NCBI RefSeq assembly: GCF_005406205.1
Contig: NZ_NXLZ01000009.1
Coordinates: forward strand, 1 to 64,000
Source: Campylobacter estrildidarum
Lineage (GTDB): Bacteria; Campylobacterota; Campylobacteria; Campylobacterales; Campylobacteraceae
Direction of reading: 5' to 3'
DNA: 64,000 nt
Shown: piece by piece, positions 1-10,504 of the stretch
Numbering within the stretch: the first letter of the stretch is position 1
How the letters are laid out: every line of letters starts with the position of its first letter
Notes under the pieces: model-generated
The model's input: only the letters and a program-made list of their open reading frames with translations
Told to the model about the DNA's origin: nothing
Database searches by the model: none
Program-made: the position numbers and the translations under genes

Positions 1-1423
1 CTGCATTACCTGCTGAAGTTTTTAAAGGTGCAAATTGAGAATTTCCCGAACCAGCAGAGAAACCTGAACCAGTAGAGATAGTATAAACTGAAGCCGCATT
101 TGCTGCTTTTGAAGTTACCTCACTCATAAAAACAACAGATCCTTCTAAAGCCGCTGACATATTTTTACCACTATTTACAGAATATCCTGAACCAGCAGAG
201 AAACCGTTGGCTTCCATGTAAGATTTAACACCGCCATATCCTACTACAACTTGTTTTCCACCACCTTGGTAAGCATTAAAGCCCATAGCATCTGCAGTAT
301 TTGCATCGATTTGTCCTTTGGACTCTCTTAAAGAAACCGAAGTTTGAGAAATCATATCGGTCTTGCCCATACCTATAGCACTAAGACCTGTCCCGCTGAT
401 ATTAATATCTCTACCATCATTTTTAACTAAAGATAATCTTCCATAGTTTTCTTTTTGATTTGCTAAAATACCAGCACCAGCGCCAATTTCACCAGTGATT
501 TTAATCCCTCTACCATCTCTTGAAGTAAGAACTAATTTACCATTAGCATCTCTAGAAGCTTCAATACCTGTAGTATCTTTAACTGAATTGATAGCAGCAA
601 TCAATTGACCATTTTCATCACCATCTTTATAAGAAACTTTACCAATAATCACACCATTGATAGCAAAATCTTCAGATGTAGTTCCAGCCTTAATCTCATA
701 GGCTCCTGTAGTTCTTACATCAAAAGTTGCACGAACTCCAGTTTGATCAGAACTTCTATTGATCTCTTCTGCTAAAGCTCCAAGTCCAGTTCCAACAGAA
801 GTTGAAATCACTACACTTTGAAATTTAAAATCCTCAACTCCATTATAATTTTTAATCACAAGACTTGCTACGCCTTGGCTATGACTTTGAGAACCTGTTT
901 CAAATCTTGTTACACCGATTTTTGAAGACTGAGTAGGTCCTATACTTGCTTTAATAGTTTGGTTTGAGCTTGAACCGATTTGAAATTCTTGATTGGTAAA
1001 ATTACCGCTTAAAAGTTGTTTACCATTAAAAGCTGTTGTATTAGCGATATTGTCAAGTTCTTCCATCAAGCGGTTGATGTCTGCTTGAAGCATAGTTCTT
1101 GTTTTTAAACTTTGACCATCTTGAGCTGCTTGAGTTGCCTTAGTTTTAATAGTATCTAAGATCTTAAGTTGCTCATCCATTGCTTTATCTGCAGTTTGTA
1201 AGATACCAATTGCATCATTACCATTGTTGATCGCTTGACCTAAAGTTGCTGCTTGTGAACGCAAAGAATCTGCGATAGCCATCCCTGAAGCATCATCTGC
1301 TGCTGAGTTAATTCTAAGACCTGAACTAAGTCTGCTTAAAGACTTATCAAGTTCGTTAGCATTAACAACTGAATTTGCATGTGCGTTCAACGCACCAATG
1401 TTGGTGTTTATTCTAAAACCCAT
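1..1423 (-). CDS. flaB: Flagellin B, 3' end outside the window
   Basis: Minor flagellar filament subunit, exported through the flagellar type III apparatus. The N-terminus reads [17 protein letters not shown], followed by the conserved D0/D1 helices ([20 protein letters not shown]). The start at 1423 is fixed by AAAGGA at about 1430-1435 and by the flagellin N-terminus. The C-terminal D1/D0 part lies beyond base 1. It is second in the tandem pair with flaA and nearly identical to it over bases 1 to about 380 (matching 1888 to about 2270). It differs more at the extreme N-terminus and in the middle, where it has two additional residues (ILANQKEN against ILNKEN). It has its own sigma54 promoter, which distinguishes it from flaA. 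Confidence 0.97.
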   Translation of the reverse strand, partial: MGFRINTNIGALNAHANSVVNANELDKSLSRLSSGLRINSAADDASGMAIADSLRSQAATLGQAINNGNDAIGILQTADKAMDEQLKILDTIKTKATQAAQDGQSLKTRTMLQADINRLMEELDNIANTTAFNGKQLLSGNFTNQEFQIGSSSNQTIKASIGPTQSSKIGVTRFETGSQSHSQGVASLVIKNYNGVEDFKFQSVVISTSVGTGLGALAEEINRSSDQTGVRATFDVRTTGAYEIKAGTTSEDFAINGVIIGKVSYKDGDENGQLIAAINSVKDTTGIEASRDANGKLVLTSRDGRGIKITGEIGAGAGILANQKENYGRLSLVKNDGRDINISGTGLSAIGMGKTDMISQTSVSLRESKGQIDANTADAMGFNAYQGGGKQVVVGYGGVKSYMEANGFSAGSGYSVNSGKNMSAALEGSVVFMSEVTSKAANAASVYTISTGSGFSAGSGNSQFAPLKTSAGNA

Positions 1424-1459
1424 TTTAAATCCTTTCAAAATATTGCATCAAAAGGATAT

Positions 1460-1477
1460 AAGCAAGAAGTGTTCCAA
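1460..1477 (-). promoter_or_regulatory. Sigma54 (RpoN) promoter of flaB
   Basis: On the minus strand the sequence is TTGGAA, six bases, then TTGCTT. This contains the Campylobacter -24/-12 pattern GGAA-N6-TTGCTT. It lies 37 bases upstream of the flaB start codon, on the correct strand. Known biology: flaB and the hook/basal-body genes are RpoN/FlgR dependent. Confidence 0.93.
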
Positions 1478-1511
1478 CTTTTAATTTTTAAAGATAAATA
1501 TTTTTGATTAT

Positions 1512-1554
1512 AAAAAAAGAAGAAATCTAAGCCTAGATATACTAGACTTAGATT
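1512..1554 (-). terminator. Rho-independent terminator of flaA
   Basis: An inverted repeat at 1524-1536 and 1542-1554 (13 bp, one C-A mismatch, 5-base loop) is followed on the minus strand by a U-rich tail ending in seven T at 1512-1518. It sits 13 bases past the flaA stop and before the flaB promoter, so the two flagellins should be separate transcripts. Confidence 0.85.
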
Positions 1555-1567
1555 GGATTTGTAAAAA

Positions 1568-3304
1568 CTATTGTAGCAATCTTAATACATTTTGTCCGCT
1601 AGCATTAGCTTGGGCCATTGCATAAGATCCACTTTGAGCTAAGATGTTTGCTTTAGAGTAGTTTGCACTTTCACTTGCAAAGTCTACATCTCTGATTTGT
1701 GATTCAGCTGATTTCACATTTACTTGAGTTACAGTGATGTTATTAATAGTTGATGTGATTTGGTTTTGAACTGAACCGATATCCGCTCTAATTTGGTCAA
1801 GATTTGCAATTGCTGTTTCAGCGATATCCATTACTGCCATAGCACCTTTAAGTGTAGTAACACCTGAAGTTTCTTTTGTAGTGCCCACTGCATTACCTGC
1901 TGAAGTTTTTAAAGGTGCAAATTGAGAATTTCCCGAACCAGCAGAGAAACCTGAACCAGTAGAGATAGTATAAACTGAAGCCGCATTTGCTGCTTTTGAA
2001 GTTACCTCACTCATAAAAACAACAGATCCTTCTAAAGCCGCTGACATATTTTTACCACTATTTACAGAATATCCTGAACCAGCAGAGAAACCGTTGGCTT
2101 CCATGTAAGATTTAACACCGCCATATCCTACTACAACTTGTTTTCCACCACCTTGGTAAGCATTAAAGCCCATAGCATCTGCAGTATTTGCATCGATTTG
2201 TCCTTTGGACTCTCTTAAAGAAACCGAAGTTTGAGAAATCATATCGGTCTTGCCCATACCTATAGCACTAAGACCTGTTCCATCAATAGCAATATCTCTA
2301 CCATCATTTTTAACTAAAGATAATCTTCCATAGTTTTCTTTATTTAAGATACCAGCACCAGCACCAATTTCACCAGTGATTTTAATCCCTCTACCATCTC
2401 TTGAAGTAAGAACTAATTTACCATTAGCATCTTTAGAAGCTTCTACACCTGTAGTATCTTTTACAGCGTTAATCGCAGAAACTAAAGAACCATTTTCATC
2501 ACCATCTTTATAATCAATTTTACCAATAACTACACCATTAATAGTGAAATCTTCAGATGTATTTCCAGCTTTAATTGCATAGGCTCCTGTAGTTCTTACA
2601 TCAAAAGTTGCACGAACTCCAGTTTGATCAGAACTTTTATTGATCTCTTCTGCTAAAGCTCCAAGTCCAGTTCCAACAGAAGTTGAAATCACTACATCTT
2701 GAAATTTGAAATCTTCAACACCATTGTAATTTTTAATTGTAAGTCCTACAACGCCTGAAGAATGGCTTTGAGAACCTGTTTCAAATCTCGTTACACCGAT
2801 TTTTGAAGACTGAGTAGCTCCTATACTTGCTTTTACAGTTTGGTTTGAGCTTGAACCGATTTGAAATTCTTGATTGGTAAAATTACCACTTAAAAGTTGT
2901 TTACCATTAAATGAAGTCGTATTTGCAATGTTGTCAAGTTCTTCCATTAAGCGGTTGATATCTGCTTGAAGCATAGTTCTTGTTTTTAAACTTTGACCAT
3001 CTTGAGCTGCTTGAGTCGCTTTAGTTTTGATAGTATCTAAGATCTTAAGTTGCTCATCCATTGCTTTATCCGCAGTTTGTAAGATACCTAAAGCATCATT
3101 ACCGTTAGATATAGCTTGACCTAAAGTATTAGACTGAGAGCGAAGTGAATCCGCGATAGCCATCCCTGAAGCATCATCTGCTGCTGAGTTGATTCTAAGA
3201 CCTGAACTAAGTCTATTTAAAGACGCATCTAAGCTTTTAGAGTTTAGATCAGAGTTTGCTTTAGCATTAAGTGCTGCAACGTTTGTGTTAATACGAAATC
3301 CCAT
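1568..3304 (-). CDS. flaA: Flagellin A, major filament subunit
   Basis: Major flagellar filament protein, 578 residues from the ATG at 3304. A longer reading to 3355 is possible but would start inside the sigma28 promoter region; [17 protein letters not shown] is the family N-terminus and AAAGGA lies just upstream. Conserved N-terminal D0/D1 helices, a variable central region rich in Ser/Gly (GFSAGSG occurs repeatedly; the part that is O-glycosylated with pseudaminic or legionaminic acid in C. jejuni), and the conserved C-terminus ending NVLRLLQ are all present. It is followed by its own terminator and then by flaB. The Maf-type gene directly upstream fits flagellin glycosylation. The assignment as flaA rather than flaB rests on the sigma28 promoter and gene order. 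Confidence 0.97.
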   Translation of the reverse strand: MGFRINTNVAALNAKANSDLNSKSLDASLNRLSSGLRINSAADDASGMAIADSLRSQSNTLGQAISNGNDALGILQTADKAMDEQLKILDTIKTKATQAAQDGQSLKTRTMLQADINRLMEELDNIANTTSFNGKQLLSGNFTNQEFQIGSSSNQTVKASIGATQSSKIGVTRFETGSQSHSSGVVGLTIKNYNGVEDFKFQDVVISTSVGTGLGALAEEINKSSDQTGVRATFDVRTTGAYAIKAGNTSEDFTINGVVIGKIDYKDGDENGSLVSAINAVKDTTGVEASKDANGKLVLTSRDGRGIKITGEIGAGAGILNKENYGRLSLVKNDGRDIAIDGTGLSAIGMGKTDMISQTSVSLRESKGQIDANTADAMGFNAYQGGGKQVVVGYGGVKSYMEANGFSAGSGYSVNSGKNMSAALEGSVVFMSEVTSKAANAASVYTISTGSGFSAGSGNSQFAPLKTSAGNAVGTTKETSGVTTLKGAMAVMDIAETAIANLDQIRADIGSVQNQITSTINNITVTQVNVKSAESQIRDVDFASESANYSKANILAQSGSYAMAQANASGQNVLRLLQ

Positions 3305-3356
3305 TTTAAATCCTTTTAAATAAAATTCAAGCTCATCCATGAACTTGTTAAACACT

Positions 3357-3383
3357 ATATCGTTCGCTTAAAAAAAATCTTTA
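3357..3383 (-). promoter_or_regulatory. Sigma28 (FliA) promoter of flaA
   Basis: On the minus strand TAAAG (3379-3383) is followed after a T-rich spacer by CGATAT (3357-3362), matching the Campylobacter FliA -35/-10 pattern. It lies about 52 bases upstream of the flaA ATG, which fits the known long flaA leader. Confidence 0.9.
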
Positions 3384-3435
3384 TAGTTTTAATTGAATTT
3401 TTTTGAAATTTTGTATTTTTGATGAAGGATAATAA

Positions 3436-5265
3436 TCAAACAAGAGCACTTAAAATAGCTTCTCGCTTTGAAAATTTTTCAATAAATAAATTAAGCCATT
3501 CTCTATAAGCTTTAAAAAATAAAAGTAAATATTCTTGTTCATCGTTTGTTTTTTTTGCGATCACTTCACTAAGCAAATTACCCCTTGCAAAAAGAACCCC
3601 TCGTAAAACTCCATCGTCAATGAGCGGGATTTGTTCAAGCAAGAAATCAAAATTTTCTATATTTTTATAAACATTAGCTAAAAATTCCAAAGGTAAGTTT
3701 TTCTCACTTGATAAAATCGTTTCTAAAGCATTATGTAAAGCTTTGGCGTCTTCTAAGACTTGATGGATTTGTTTTAAATCACTATTGAATCTTTGCAAAA
3801 CCTTATTTAGAACTTTATCACTTCGGTTTTGAGTTAAAGGCTTTGGAATATCTAAAACCTGTTTCTTTTGCTGCGCAAAGCGAATACAGCATTCCTCAAA
3901 ACTAAGTTCCTTTGCAAAAGCTATTCTTGCTCCTCCTTCTGTAGAATTGTAAAAATTTACTTGCGGATTATGCAAAAAAAGATATTCTATTTTTTTTCTA
4001 TAATCATTCCAAGCTAAATGTGTGAGCACTTTGCCTTTTCCGCCATAAGCTAAAGTTTCAAAATTTGGAATTTTTAAAGTTGTATCTATATTTTTTCCTA
4101 AGGCAAAATCTTTAAAATGAGAGTTTCCTTCTTGATTATAAGCTAAATCTTGCCCTATGATAACAATATTTTTAAATTCTAAAGCTATGGCTAAAGTATA
4201 ACACATATGACCAACATGTGTTCCTACATCCAAATAACCAAAATCCTTTATACTGAATTGTTTTAAAAACCGATGATCGCTTAAAACCAAAGAAAAATAA
4301 ACATCTTTATCTACAATATCAAGAACTACTTTTTGGTTTGTTCCTATAGCTAAAAGAAATAAGGTTGATTTCAATTTTTCTATTTGAATATTTTCAAAAA
4401 ATTTTAACGGAAGTTCTGTATAGTCTAAATTTAATACATAATCAGGAATAATATCATTTTTATAAAGCAAAGAAAAAGCTCCATCAACACAAAAAATAAC
4501 AAAATTTTCTTGGTATTTTTTTAAAAGTGCAATTTGTTTTTCAAGACTAGGTCCAGCGCAAACTACTATACAATTTTCAAATTTGGCTTTTCTTTCGCTG
4601 ATTATTCTTTGAAAAGGAATACCTTTTATCATTAATGGTATATTATTTATAAAATTTTCATAACAAATTAAAGAAATTTTACAATCAGGTTCTAAATTTC
4701 TAATTACAAGATTGATATTATCATAGACAATACCATCTATACGGTTCATTTCATCCATAAAATATTTTTCATAAAATGCATTACTCATAAACATTTCATA
4801 AAGATTTAAATACTCAAACATATCCTTTTGATCAAATAATATACTTAATTGGATATTGATTTTTTCTTCAAAAGTATCGATGAGATAAACCTTACCACTG
4901 CTTAATTCTTCACTAAGATCCGCTACACTTAAGGCTAAAATAAAAAGTTCAATTTCACTCTCAAAAACAAAAATATGTTTATAAAATGAGACTAAATTTT
5001 TAATCAGTAAAGCATTGCCTATACCATAGATACAAACAAAAGGATATCTTAAAGTTTTTTCTAAAATAGCATTTTGAAAATAAGCAATTTCTTGTTCCAC
5101 ATAGTTATACATAAAAACTTGATTTTTTTGATCAAAAATATTTAGATTTTCATCTAAATAAAAACGAGTGCATTTTGAATTTTGTAAAAATTCCACAAGC
5201 TTTTTAGCTAAGGGTTCATTTGTACCACTTGCTAAAGCTTGGATATTTTTTTCCAAATGAGTCAT
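3436..5265 (-). CDS. Maf family (DUF115) motility accessory factor
   Basis: A 609-residue cytoplasmic protein of the motility accessory factor family, one of several paralogs in the C. jejuni flagellar glycosylation region (Cj1318/Cj1337 family). Family members transfer or help transfer nonulosonic acids such as pseudaminic acid to flagellin. The DUF115 core shows the glycine motif CAGPSL at 236-241, a following DGAFSLLYKNDIIPDYV stretch, and GQDLAY at 371-376. The N-terminal 230 residues form the extra Maf domain and the C-terminal 150 are helical. It overlaps the DUF2920 gene upstream by 4 bases (ATGA), so the two are translationally coupled. No homopolymer tract was seen here. Which sugar it handles cannot be read from the sequence. 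Confidence 0.88.
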   Translation of the reverse strand: MTHLEKNIQALASGTNEPLAKKLVEFLQNSKCTRFYLDENLNIFDQKNQVFMYNYVEQEIAYFQNAILEKTLRYPFVCIYGIGNALLIKNLVSFYKHIFVFESEIELFILALSVADLSEELSSGKVYLIDTFEEKINIQLSILFDQKDMFEYLNLYEMFMSNAFYEKYFMDEMNRIDGIVYDNINLVIRNLEPDCKISLICYENFINNIPLMIKGIPFQRIISERKAKFENCIVVCAGPSLEKQIALLKKYQENFVIFCVDGAFSLLYKNDIIPDYVLNLDYTELPLKFFENIQIEKLKSTLFLLAIGTNQKVVLDIVDKDVYFSLVLSDHRFLKQFSIKDFGYLDVGTHVGHMCYTLAIALEFKNIVIIGQDLAYNQEGNSHFKDFALGKNIDTTLKIPNFETLAYGGKGKVLTHLAWNDYRKKIEYLFLHNPQVNFYNSTEGGARIAFAKELSFEECCIRFAQQKKQVLDIPKPLTQNRSDKVLNKVLQRFNSDLKQIHQVLEDAKALHNALETILSSEKNLPLEFLANVYKNIENFDFLLEQIPLIDDGVLRGVLFARGNLLSEVIAKKTNDEQEYLLLFFKAYREWLNLFIEKFSKREAILSALV

Positions 5266-6521
5266 TTTGTACCTATATTTTTAATTTCTAAATGTATTCT
5301 ATCATTTCTTTGGCTAAATTTATAAAGCAAATCTTCACAAGGATACTCTATGGTTTTTTTTCTTGCAATCTTTTTAGGATTATTTTTTATCTTTTCAAGC
5401 ATAGGAGGGAGTTCTTTTTTAATTAGAGTTTTTATGGACATTCCCATACCGTGTTCTAAACTTTTAATAAATTTTCCATCTACTTGATTTTCATCTTTGA
5501 TCATGTAAAGTTTTGCATCAAAATCATTATTTTTAAAAAAATCATAAAGTTCTATTTTTTCATTTGGTGGAGAAATTTGTTTATCATACATAGAATGATA
5601 GCTTATATAACAAGGTTTTGAAAAAGAAGACTGAATTTTTAGATGTTCTAAATCTAAAATATTTCTTATCCTTCTTCTTGCTGGAGAAAAATAATGTGGC
5701 GATTTTGAGTTATTTGTCCAAAAGGTTTTTGTAGAACAGTAAACTTTAATATGCTGAAAAAAATCAAAGGTTGAAAATTCCGCATATTGCATAAAATCTA
5801 TTTCTTTGCCAAATCCAACCAATCGCCAAAGAAATTTAGCATAACTAGAATTATCTATAACTCCTTCCACAAGCCAAGGTGCTATTTTAGTAGCTAAATG
5901 AGCCAAATATCCTCCGTGGGAACTACCTATCATAATCACAGGAATACCCCCCCCCATAGTATCAAAAGGAGCATTTTTCTTTAAATAAAGGGCAGTATTT
6001 AAAAGATCTTGAGCTTGCATAATACCAAAATTTTGATATTCATTTTTTGCGGGTTGCAAACTCACGTGCAAATTTAAAAAATAATCTAGTCTAAATCTAC
6101 CCTCTTTTTTTCCTTCTATCAAAGCTTGATTGATAAATTTAAAAACTTCATTCATTTGATCATAATTTTGAATTTGCTTCACATCATAAGGAAGTTTTAT
6201 GTCCGCAGTTTGGCAAGTTACATCTAGTATAAGCTTATCAATTTCATCTAGATAAAAGGTGGAACTAGTTTGTGGACGATTTCCTATACAATGATAATTC
6301 ACACTCACTACAGCAACATTAAAATCTTTTGCGACAATTTCAGCTAAATGTCCGCGATAGTTTTCATCAGAATCTCCTCCTAATCCTGGAACGATAAAAA
6401 CCAAAGCTTTAGGACTTTTTTCATCATCAAACCAAAGCTTAAACTCAAGCTTAGATTCTCTTTTTATACTAAGTTCTACATCATCGCAAGAATCAATTTC
6501 ATAGGTTTGATTGACTAACAT
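5262..6521 (-). CDS. DUF2920 alpha/beta-hydrolase-like protein, phase variable
   Basis: 419-residue member of the Campylobacter '617' family (DUF2920), paralogs of which lie in the flagellar modification locus; molecular function unknown. The fold looks like an alpha/beta hydrolase: a strand and oxyanion-type loop VFIVPGLGGD at 41-50, a nucleophile elbow GSSHGG at 199-204 (Ser as likely nucleophile) and a conserved late LEHGMG. The reading frame contains nine G (C at 5947-5955) coding for GGG at residues 190-192, just before the elbow, and is in frame (ON). Slippage would truncate the protein before the elbow. TAGGAG at 6528-6533 supports the start at 6521, which lies inside the 3' end of ctsG (23-base overlap). 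Confidence 0.85.
   Translation of the reverse strand: MLVNQTYEIDSCDDVELSIKRESKLEFKLWFDDEKSPKALVFIVPGLGGDSDENYRGHLAEIVAKDFNVAVVSVNYHCIGNRPQTSSTFYLDEIDKLILDVTCQTADIKLPYDVKQIQNYDQMNEVFKFINQALIEGKKEGRFRLDYFLNLHVSLQPAKNEYQNFGIMQAQDLLNTALYLKKNAPFDTMGGGIPVIMIGSSHGGYLAHLATKIAPWLVEGVIDNSSYAKFLWRLVGFGKEIDFMQYAEFSTFDFFQHIKVYCSTKTFWTNNSKSPHYFSPARRRIRNILDLEHLKIQSSFSKPCYISYHSMYDKQISPPNEKIELYDFFKNNDFDAKLYMIKDENQVDGKFIKSLEHGMGMSIKTLIKKELPPMLEKIKNNPKKIARKKTIEYPCEDLLYKFSQRNDRIHLEIKNIGTK
5947..5955 (-). repeat. Poly-G9 contingency tract in the DUF2920 gene
   Basis: Nine consecutive C on the plus strand (G9 on the coding strand) inside an intact reading frame. Tracts of 8 or more G/C are the standard phase-variation switches of C. 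jejuni; the present length is the ON state. Confidence 0.93.
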
Positions 6522-7035
6522 TATAAACTCCTATTAAAGTATAAGTTTTTGAAGCTAAATTTTTAAAAACTTCACTTTTGCTTAAAGCAATACAGGCTTT
6601 ATTTTTAGAAGTGCTAGTAAAATCTACATTTTCTAAGTCAATATTAGAACCATTAGCTATATTTTCTATAGCTTTTTTGCTTGCTTCATTGCTTGAAATT
6701 CCCATTAAAATAAAATCTGCCTTATTGATAAATATAAGCTTTAAGCATTCTTTATCATCGCCCACTTTAAAATTTACTTCTTTCATTCCATTAAAATTGC
6801 TTAGATCAACATTTTCAACCCCATTTACATTACTCATTAAATTAATAGTATTTAACGCATCATTTTTTAAAGCATAAATACTTATATCGTTGATTAAAGT
6901 TTTTAAATTGCTTAAAGACTTGCTAAGCTCTGCTTCATCTTTGCTTGAGCTTAATTTTGGCAAAGCAATAGCTGCTAAAATTCCCAGAATGATAATCACA
7001 AAAACAAGTTCTAAAATAGTAAAGGCTTTTTTCAT
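6499..7035 (-). CDS. ctsG: Type II pseudopilin of the natural transformation system
   Basis: 178-residue protein with a type IV pilin-like leader: short basic MKKA, then the hydrophobic FTILELVFVIIILGILAAIALPKL helix with the conserved Glu at +5. Cleavage is expected between Ala4 and Phe5, where the Campylobacter prepilin peptidase accepts Ala rather than the usual Gly. The C-terminal domain is soluble and carries two Cys (in DDKECL and NKACI) that could form a disulfide. In C. jejuni the gene at this place is ctsG, needed for DNA uptake. It lies 3 bases after tsaD and overlaps the DUF2920 gene. Confidence 0.82.
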   Translation of the reverse strand: MKKAFTILELVFVIIILGILAAIALPKLSSSKDEAELSKSLSNLKTLINDISIYALKNDALNTINLMSNVNGVENVDLSNFNGMKEVNFKVGDDKECLKLIFINKADFILMGISSNEASKKAIENIANGSNIDLENVDFTSTSKNKACIALSKSEVFKNLASKTYTLIGVYNVSQSNL

Positions 7036-7038
7036 TGA

Positions 7039-8046
7039 TTATATCCTTGCAAAATTTTTATTTTTTGGACTAAGAATTTCTTCATCTATACTTACAAATT
7101 CGGATCTTTCATAAGCATCTACTGCAGCTCTTGCTATCATCAAAGCATTATCGGAGCAGTATTTTAAAGGAGCTAGTTTTAATTTGGCATTGTATTTTTC
7201 ACATAAATTTTGTAAACGCGAACGCAAATTTAAATTTGCACTTGCACCTCCGACAACTCCAAATTCTTTAAAAGAATATTGCTTAAAAATTTTCTCTAAT
7301 TTATCCATGATATGCCCACAAGCAGCTTCTTCAAAGCCATAAGCGATTTCTGCTTTTATATTCTCATCCAAATTTTTATGCTTTAAAATTTCTAAACGCA
7401 CCGCATTTTTAAGTCCTGAAAAACTATAAGCTAGCTCTTTAGAATGTTTTAAAGGAATACTAAATTTGATATTTTTGTTTTTAGCTTTTTTAGCTAAATT
7501 TTCTATGATCACTCCACCTGGATAACCCAAACCCATCATTTTAGCCACCTTATCAAAACTCTCTCCAAAACTATCATCATTTGTTTTTGCTAAAATTTGA
7601 ATTTCTTTTTCATTATTGATGTAAAGCACCATAGTATGCCCACCACTTACAAGCAAAATTCCTATATCGAAAATAATCTTTTCTTCCAAAAAAAGACTAT
7701 AAATGTGCCCTTTAAGATGATTAATAGCTATAAGTGGCAAGTTCAAACTCGCCGCTAAAGTTTTAGCCATAGTAATGCCTCCAAGTAAAGACACGCTTAA
7801 CCCTGGTTCATTTGTTACAGCTATGGCACAAAGCTCGTTAAAATAAGACTTGCATTGCTCTAAAATACTTGGTAATGCTGCGCTATGAAGACGAGCGGCA
7901 AGTTCTGGCACAACACCTCCATAAATACTATGTTCAAGCTCTTGAGAAATTTTTTTATAAAATACACATTTTAAATTATTTTTATCGATAATCGCAATAG
8001 AGCTATCATCACAAGAACTCTCTATAGCTAGAATTAAATTTTTCAT
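7039..8046 (-). CDS. tsaD: tRNA N6-threonylcarbamoyladenosine transferase TsaD
   Basis: 335 residues, the usual length for TsaD (formerly Gcp). It transfers the threonylcarbamoyl group from TC-AMP to A37 of ANN-decoding tRNAs, with TsaB/TsaE, in the cytoplasm. ASKHA-fold signs include LAIESSCDDSS at the N-terminus, the metal-binding HSAALP region with a second His in INHLKGH, SGGHT, and GGASANLNLR near the C-terminus. It overlaps pgp1 upstream by 4 bases and sits in a run of essential housekeeping genes. Confidence 0.95.
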   Translation of the reverse strand: MKNLILAIESSCDDSSIAIIDKNNLKCVFYKKISQELEHSIYGGVVPELAARLHSAALPSILEQCKSYFNELCAIAVTNEPGLSVSLLGGITMAKTLAASLNLPLIAINHLKGHIYSLFLEEKIIFDIGILLVSGGHTMVLYINNEKEIQILAKTNDDSFGESFDKVAKMMGLGYPGGVIIENLAKKAKNKNIKFSIPLKHSKELAYSFSGLKNAVRLEILKHKNLDENIKAEIAYGFEEAACGHIMDKLEKIFKQYSFKEFGVVGGASANLNLRSRLQNLCEKYNAKLKLAPLKYCSDNALMIARAAVDAYERSEFVSIDEEILSPKNKNFARI

Positions 8047-9431
8047 TCAAATTCCACTAAAATAGAACCGATAAATTTATCTTTAGCTCTTGCCGTTCTT
8101 AAAATACTTGGATCTAAAATCTTTGCTTTTTTTATAAGTTTAGAATCAGATGTATTTTCTAAAAGTTGCTGCAAATTTGCTCCTCTTAGCTCATAGAATT
8201 CTACACGATAAATTTTACCTGCCATATCTAAAGAATATGCAGCTTGCATATCTTTTTTATGCACAAGAATATCGCTTTCATCTTTACCATGATCAAAACC
8301 TATAATATTTACACGCACTCCTCTAATCCTAGGTATGAAAAAATTTTCCTTCACTTTGATCTTAGTTCCAAATTTTGTTACAAATTCCTTTTGATCTGCC
8401 TTTATAGTTACCTCATCAAAAGGATTACTAAATTCTAAATATTCAGGATAAAGCCTTGTTTGAAAACGATTACCATATTGTATAAAAAAAGAAGAACCAT
8501 CAGCAATTACAGCTGTAAGCTCATTGCTTACATTATAATTTAGCTCTTTATTAACTGGAAAAGGCACGTATTTAATGCTTTTTCTTGGATTCTTTAAAGA
8601 AAGTAGCATTCTATCATCAAAAAGCTTAACTTCAATTTCGCGATTGATCGCTTCATTAACTCCTTGAGGTGTAAGTTTAAAATCTCTTTTAAATTCTATA
8701 CCTGCAGTTTTTAAGTAATTTTCAATTGCTAAAAGATGATAATAAGCTCTTAAATTTACAGGTAAGTTTTTACTTGCTTCATTGGCAAAAGCGGCTTTAT
8801 TGTGCGAGATTACAAAATAAGTAAGGGCTTTAAGCATTTCAGTATCACCTAATTCTTGTGTTTTGGTATTTTTAAGATGATAAGCGTGTTTTGGATCGGC
8901 TAAAGATGTATTGACACTATTGACAGTTTGTGTAGCGATATTTTCAAGATCAGGATACTTGCTTGCATTGATTTCACTTGTATCAATGACGCTAGAATTC
9001 CCCCATCTTTTAGGATTTTGCATAGCATCAATATAGGTAGGTTTATAAAAACCCCAACCATCGTGAAGATTGATCACCATACTCACTTCAGGTAGCAAAA
9101 CAAGCTCTTTTATACGCTGAATCGTTCTATAATCGGGATCTTTTGGACTAATACTCGCAAATTTACGATTTAAATCTCCATTATTCCCACGTGAACGTTT
9201 TATAATGCTATCAAAAGCGAGATTAGGTGCAACGATGATTTTACCTTTTGTAATATTATAATCACTCAAAAGCAAACTTGCCGCGTGAAATCCTCCTGGT
9301 TCATCGCCTTGAATTCCACCAAAAATCAAAACTGTGTTATTATCATCTAAACTTTTTCCATTTTCTCCGACACTAAATTCAAGCGCAAAAACACTTGTGT
9401 ATAAAAATAATATCATTAAAAAAAATTTCAT
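8043..9431 (-). CDS. pgp1: Peptidoglycan carboxypeptidase Pgp1
   Basis: 462 residues with an N-terminal signal peptide ([16 protein letters not shown]). Pgp1 is the periplasmic DL-carboxypeptidase that trims muropeptide tripeptides to dipeptides and is needed for helical cell shape in C. jejuni. The M14-like domain carries [10 protein letters not shown], a QxxE metal motif in place of the HxxE common in carboxypeptidases, and a later [11 protein letters not shown] that supplies the His ligand. The C-terminal half (after about residue 250) is the family-specific extension. It overlaps tsaD and dxr by 4 bases each. Confidence 0.9.
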   Translation of the reverse strand: MKFFLMILFLYTSVFALEFSVGENGKSLDDNNTVLIFGGIQGDEPGGFHAASLLLSDYNITKGKIIVAPNLAFDSIIKRSRGNNGDLNRKFASISPKDPDYRTIQRIKELVLLPEVSMVINLHDGWGFYKPTYIDAMQNPKRWGNSSVIDTSEINASKYPDLENIATQTVNSVNTSLADPKHAYHLKNTKTQELGDTEMLKALTYFVISHNKAAFANEASKNLPVNLRAYYHLLAIENYLKTAGIEFKRDFKLTPQGVNEAINREIEVKLFDDRMLLSLKNPRKSIKYVPFPVNKELNYNVSNELTAVIADGSSFFIQYGNRFQTRLYPEYLEFSNPFDEVTIKADQKEFVTKFGTKIKVKENFFIPRIRGVRVNIIGFDHGKDESDILVHKKDMQAAYSLDMAGKIYRVEFYELRGANLQQLLENTSDSKLIKKAKILDPSILRTARAKDKFIGSILVEFE

Positions 9432-10504
9432 CGAACACCTTTTAAATATTCTCTTGTTTTATAATCATATTCAAAAACTTCTTCAATACTTGAAATTTTA
9501 GGAACTCCAAAATGATCAAGTGCTTTAAAAATAGAACTTGAAATATCCAAAAATCCACATTTGTGGTTTAAAAAATTCTCTACTCCTATTTCATTAGCCG
9601 CATTGATAATAACGCCTAAATTAGGCTCTGCTAAAAGAGCTTCTTTGAGCTTAAAAACAGGATATTTTCTTAAACTTATTTTGTAAAATTTTAAACTAGA
9701 AAGTTTAACAAAATCAATCGAATCTAAAATTTTTGTTTCGTGTGTTGAAAAAATAGCCTCTGAAATAGCAAGTTTCATATCGGCCTTGGAAAAATATGCT
9801 GTAGTAGCACCATTTTTAAATTCGCACATCGCATGAACAATGGATTTTGGCTCTATTAAAGCATCGATATTTTTAAAATCATATAAATGATACGCTTCCA
9901 TTATTTCAAAAAGCTTATTTACCATAGTTGCACTGTCTATAGTGATTTTAGTTCCCATAGTCCAATTAGGATGTTTTAAAGCATCTTTAGGGGTAACATT
10001 TTGCAAATCTTTAATTTTACTTTTGCGAAAAGCTCCACCACTTGCTGTAATATAAAGTTTTTTAATATCTTTTTTACCTTCAAGTAAAAATTTTAAGGCC
10101 GAATGTTCGCTATCTACAGGTATAAACTCGGCTCCTTTTAAAAAATTTCCTGCAACAACTAAACTTTCTTTATTTGCTAAAGCAATTTTTTTTCCTAATT
10201 CTTTTGCTTTTAATGTGCTTTTTAATCCCGCAAATCCTACAATAGCATTGAGCAAAAAATTATCTTCACAACTCTCTAAAATCTTTTCTAAACCCGCCTG
10301 TCCTATAAAAACCTTATCATGCTTTACTAAATGTTTATCTTTAGCATTTTTTATAGCGACAAATTTAGGTTTAAAAATCTGTATTTGTTCGTTTAAAAGA
10401 GCAATATTTTCTCCACAAGCAAGTGCTGAAATGTTGATATTTTTTAAAGCAGCAAGTTTAAGAGCATTTACTCCTATACTTCCTGTACTTCCAAAAACAA
10501 TCAT
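9428..10504 (-). CDS. dxr: 1-deoxy-D-xylulose 5-phosphate reductoisomerase
   Basis: 358 residues. Second enzyme of the MEP isoprenoid pathway: converts DXP to MEP with NADPH and a divalent metal. The N-terminus has the NADPH loop GSTGSIG; the catalytic region shows [40 protein letters not shown] and EPKSIVH. It is translationally coupled (4-base overlaps) to cdsA upstream and pgp1 downstream, as in many Campylobacterota where dxr and cdsA pair. Confidence 0.96.
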   Translation of the reverse strand: MIVFGSTGSIGVNALKLAALKNINISALACGENIALLNEQIQIFKPKFVAIKNAKDKHLVKHDKVFIGQAGLEKILESCEDNFLLNAIVGFAGLKSTLKAKELGKKIALANKESLVVAGNFLKGAEFIPVDSEHSALKFLLEGKKDIKKLYITASGGAFRKSKIKDLQNVTPKDALKHPNWTMGTKITIDSATMVNKLFEIMEAYHLYDFKNIDALIEPKSIVHAMCEFKNGATTAYFSKADMKLAISEAIFSTHETKILDSIDFVKLSSLKFYKISLRKYPVFKLKEALLAEPNLGVIINAANEIGVENFLNHKCGFLDISSSIFKALDHFGVPKISSIEEVFEYDYKTREYLKGVR

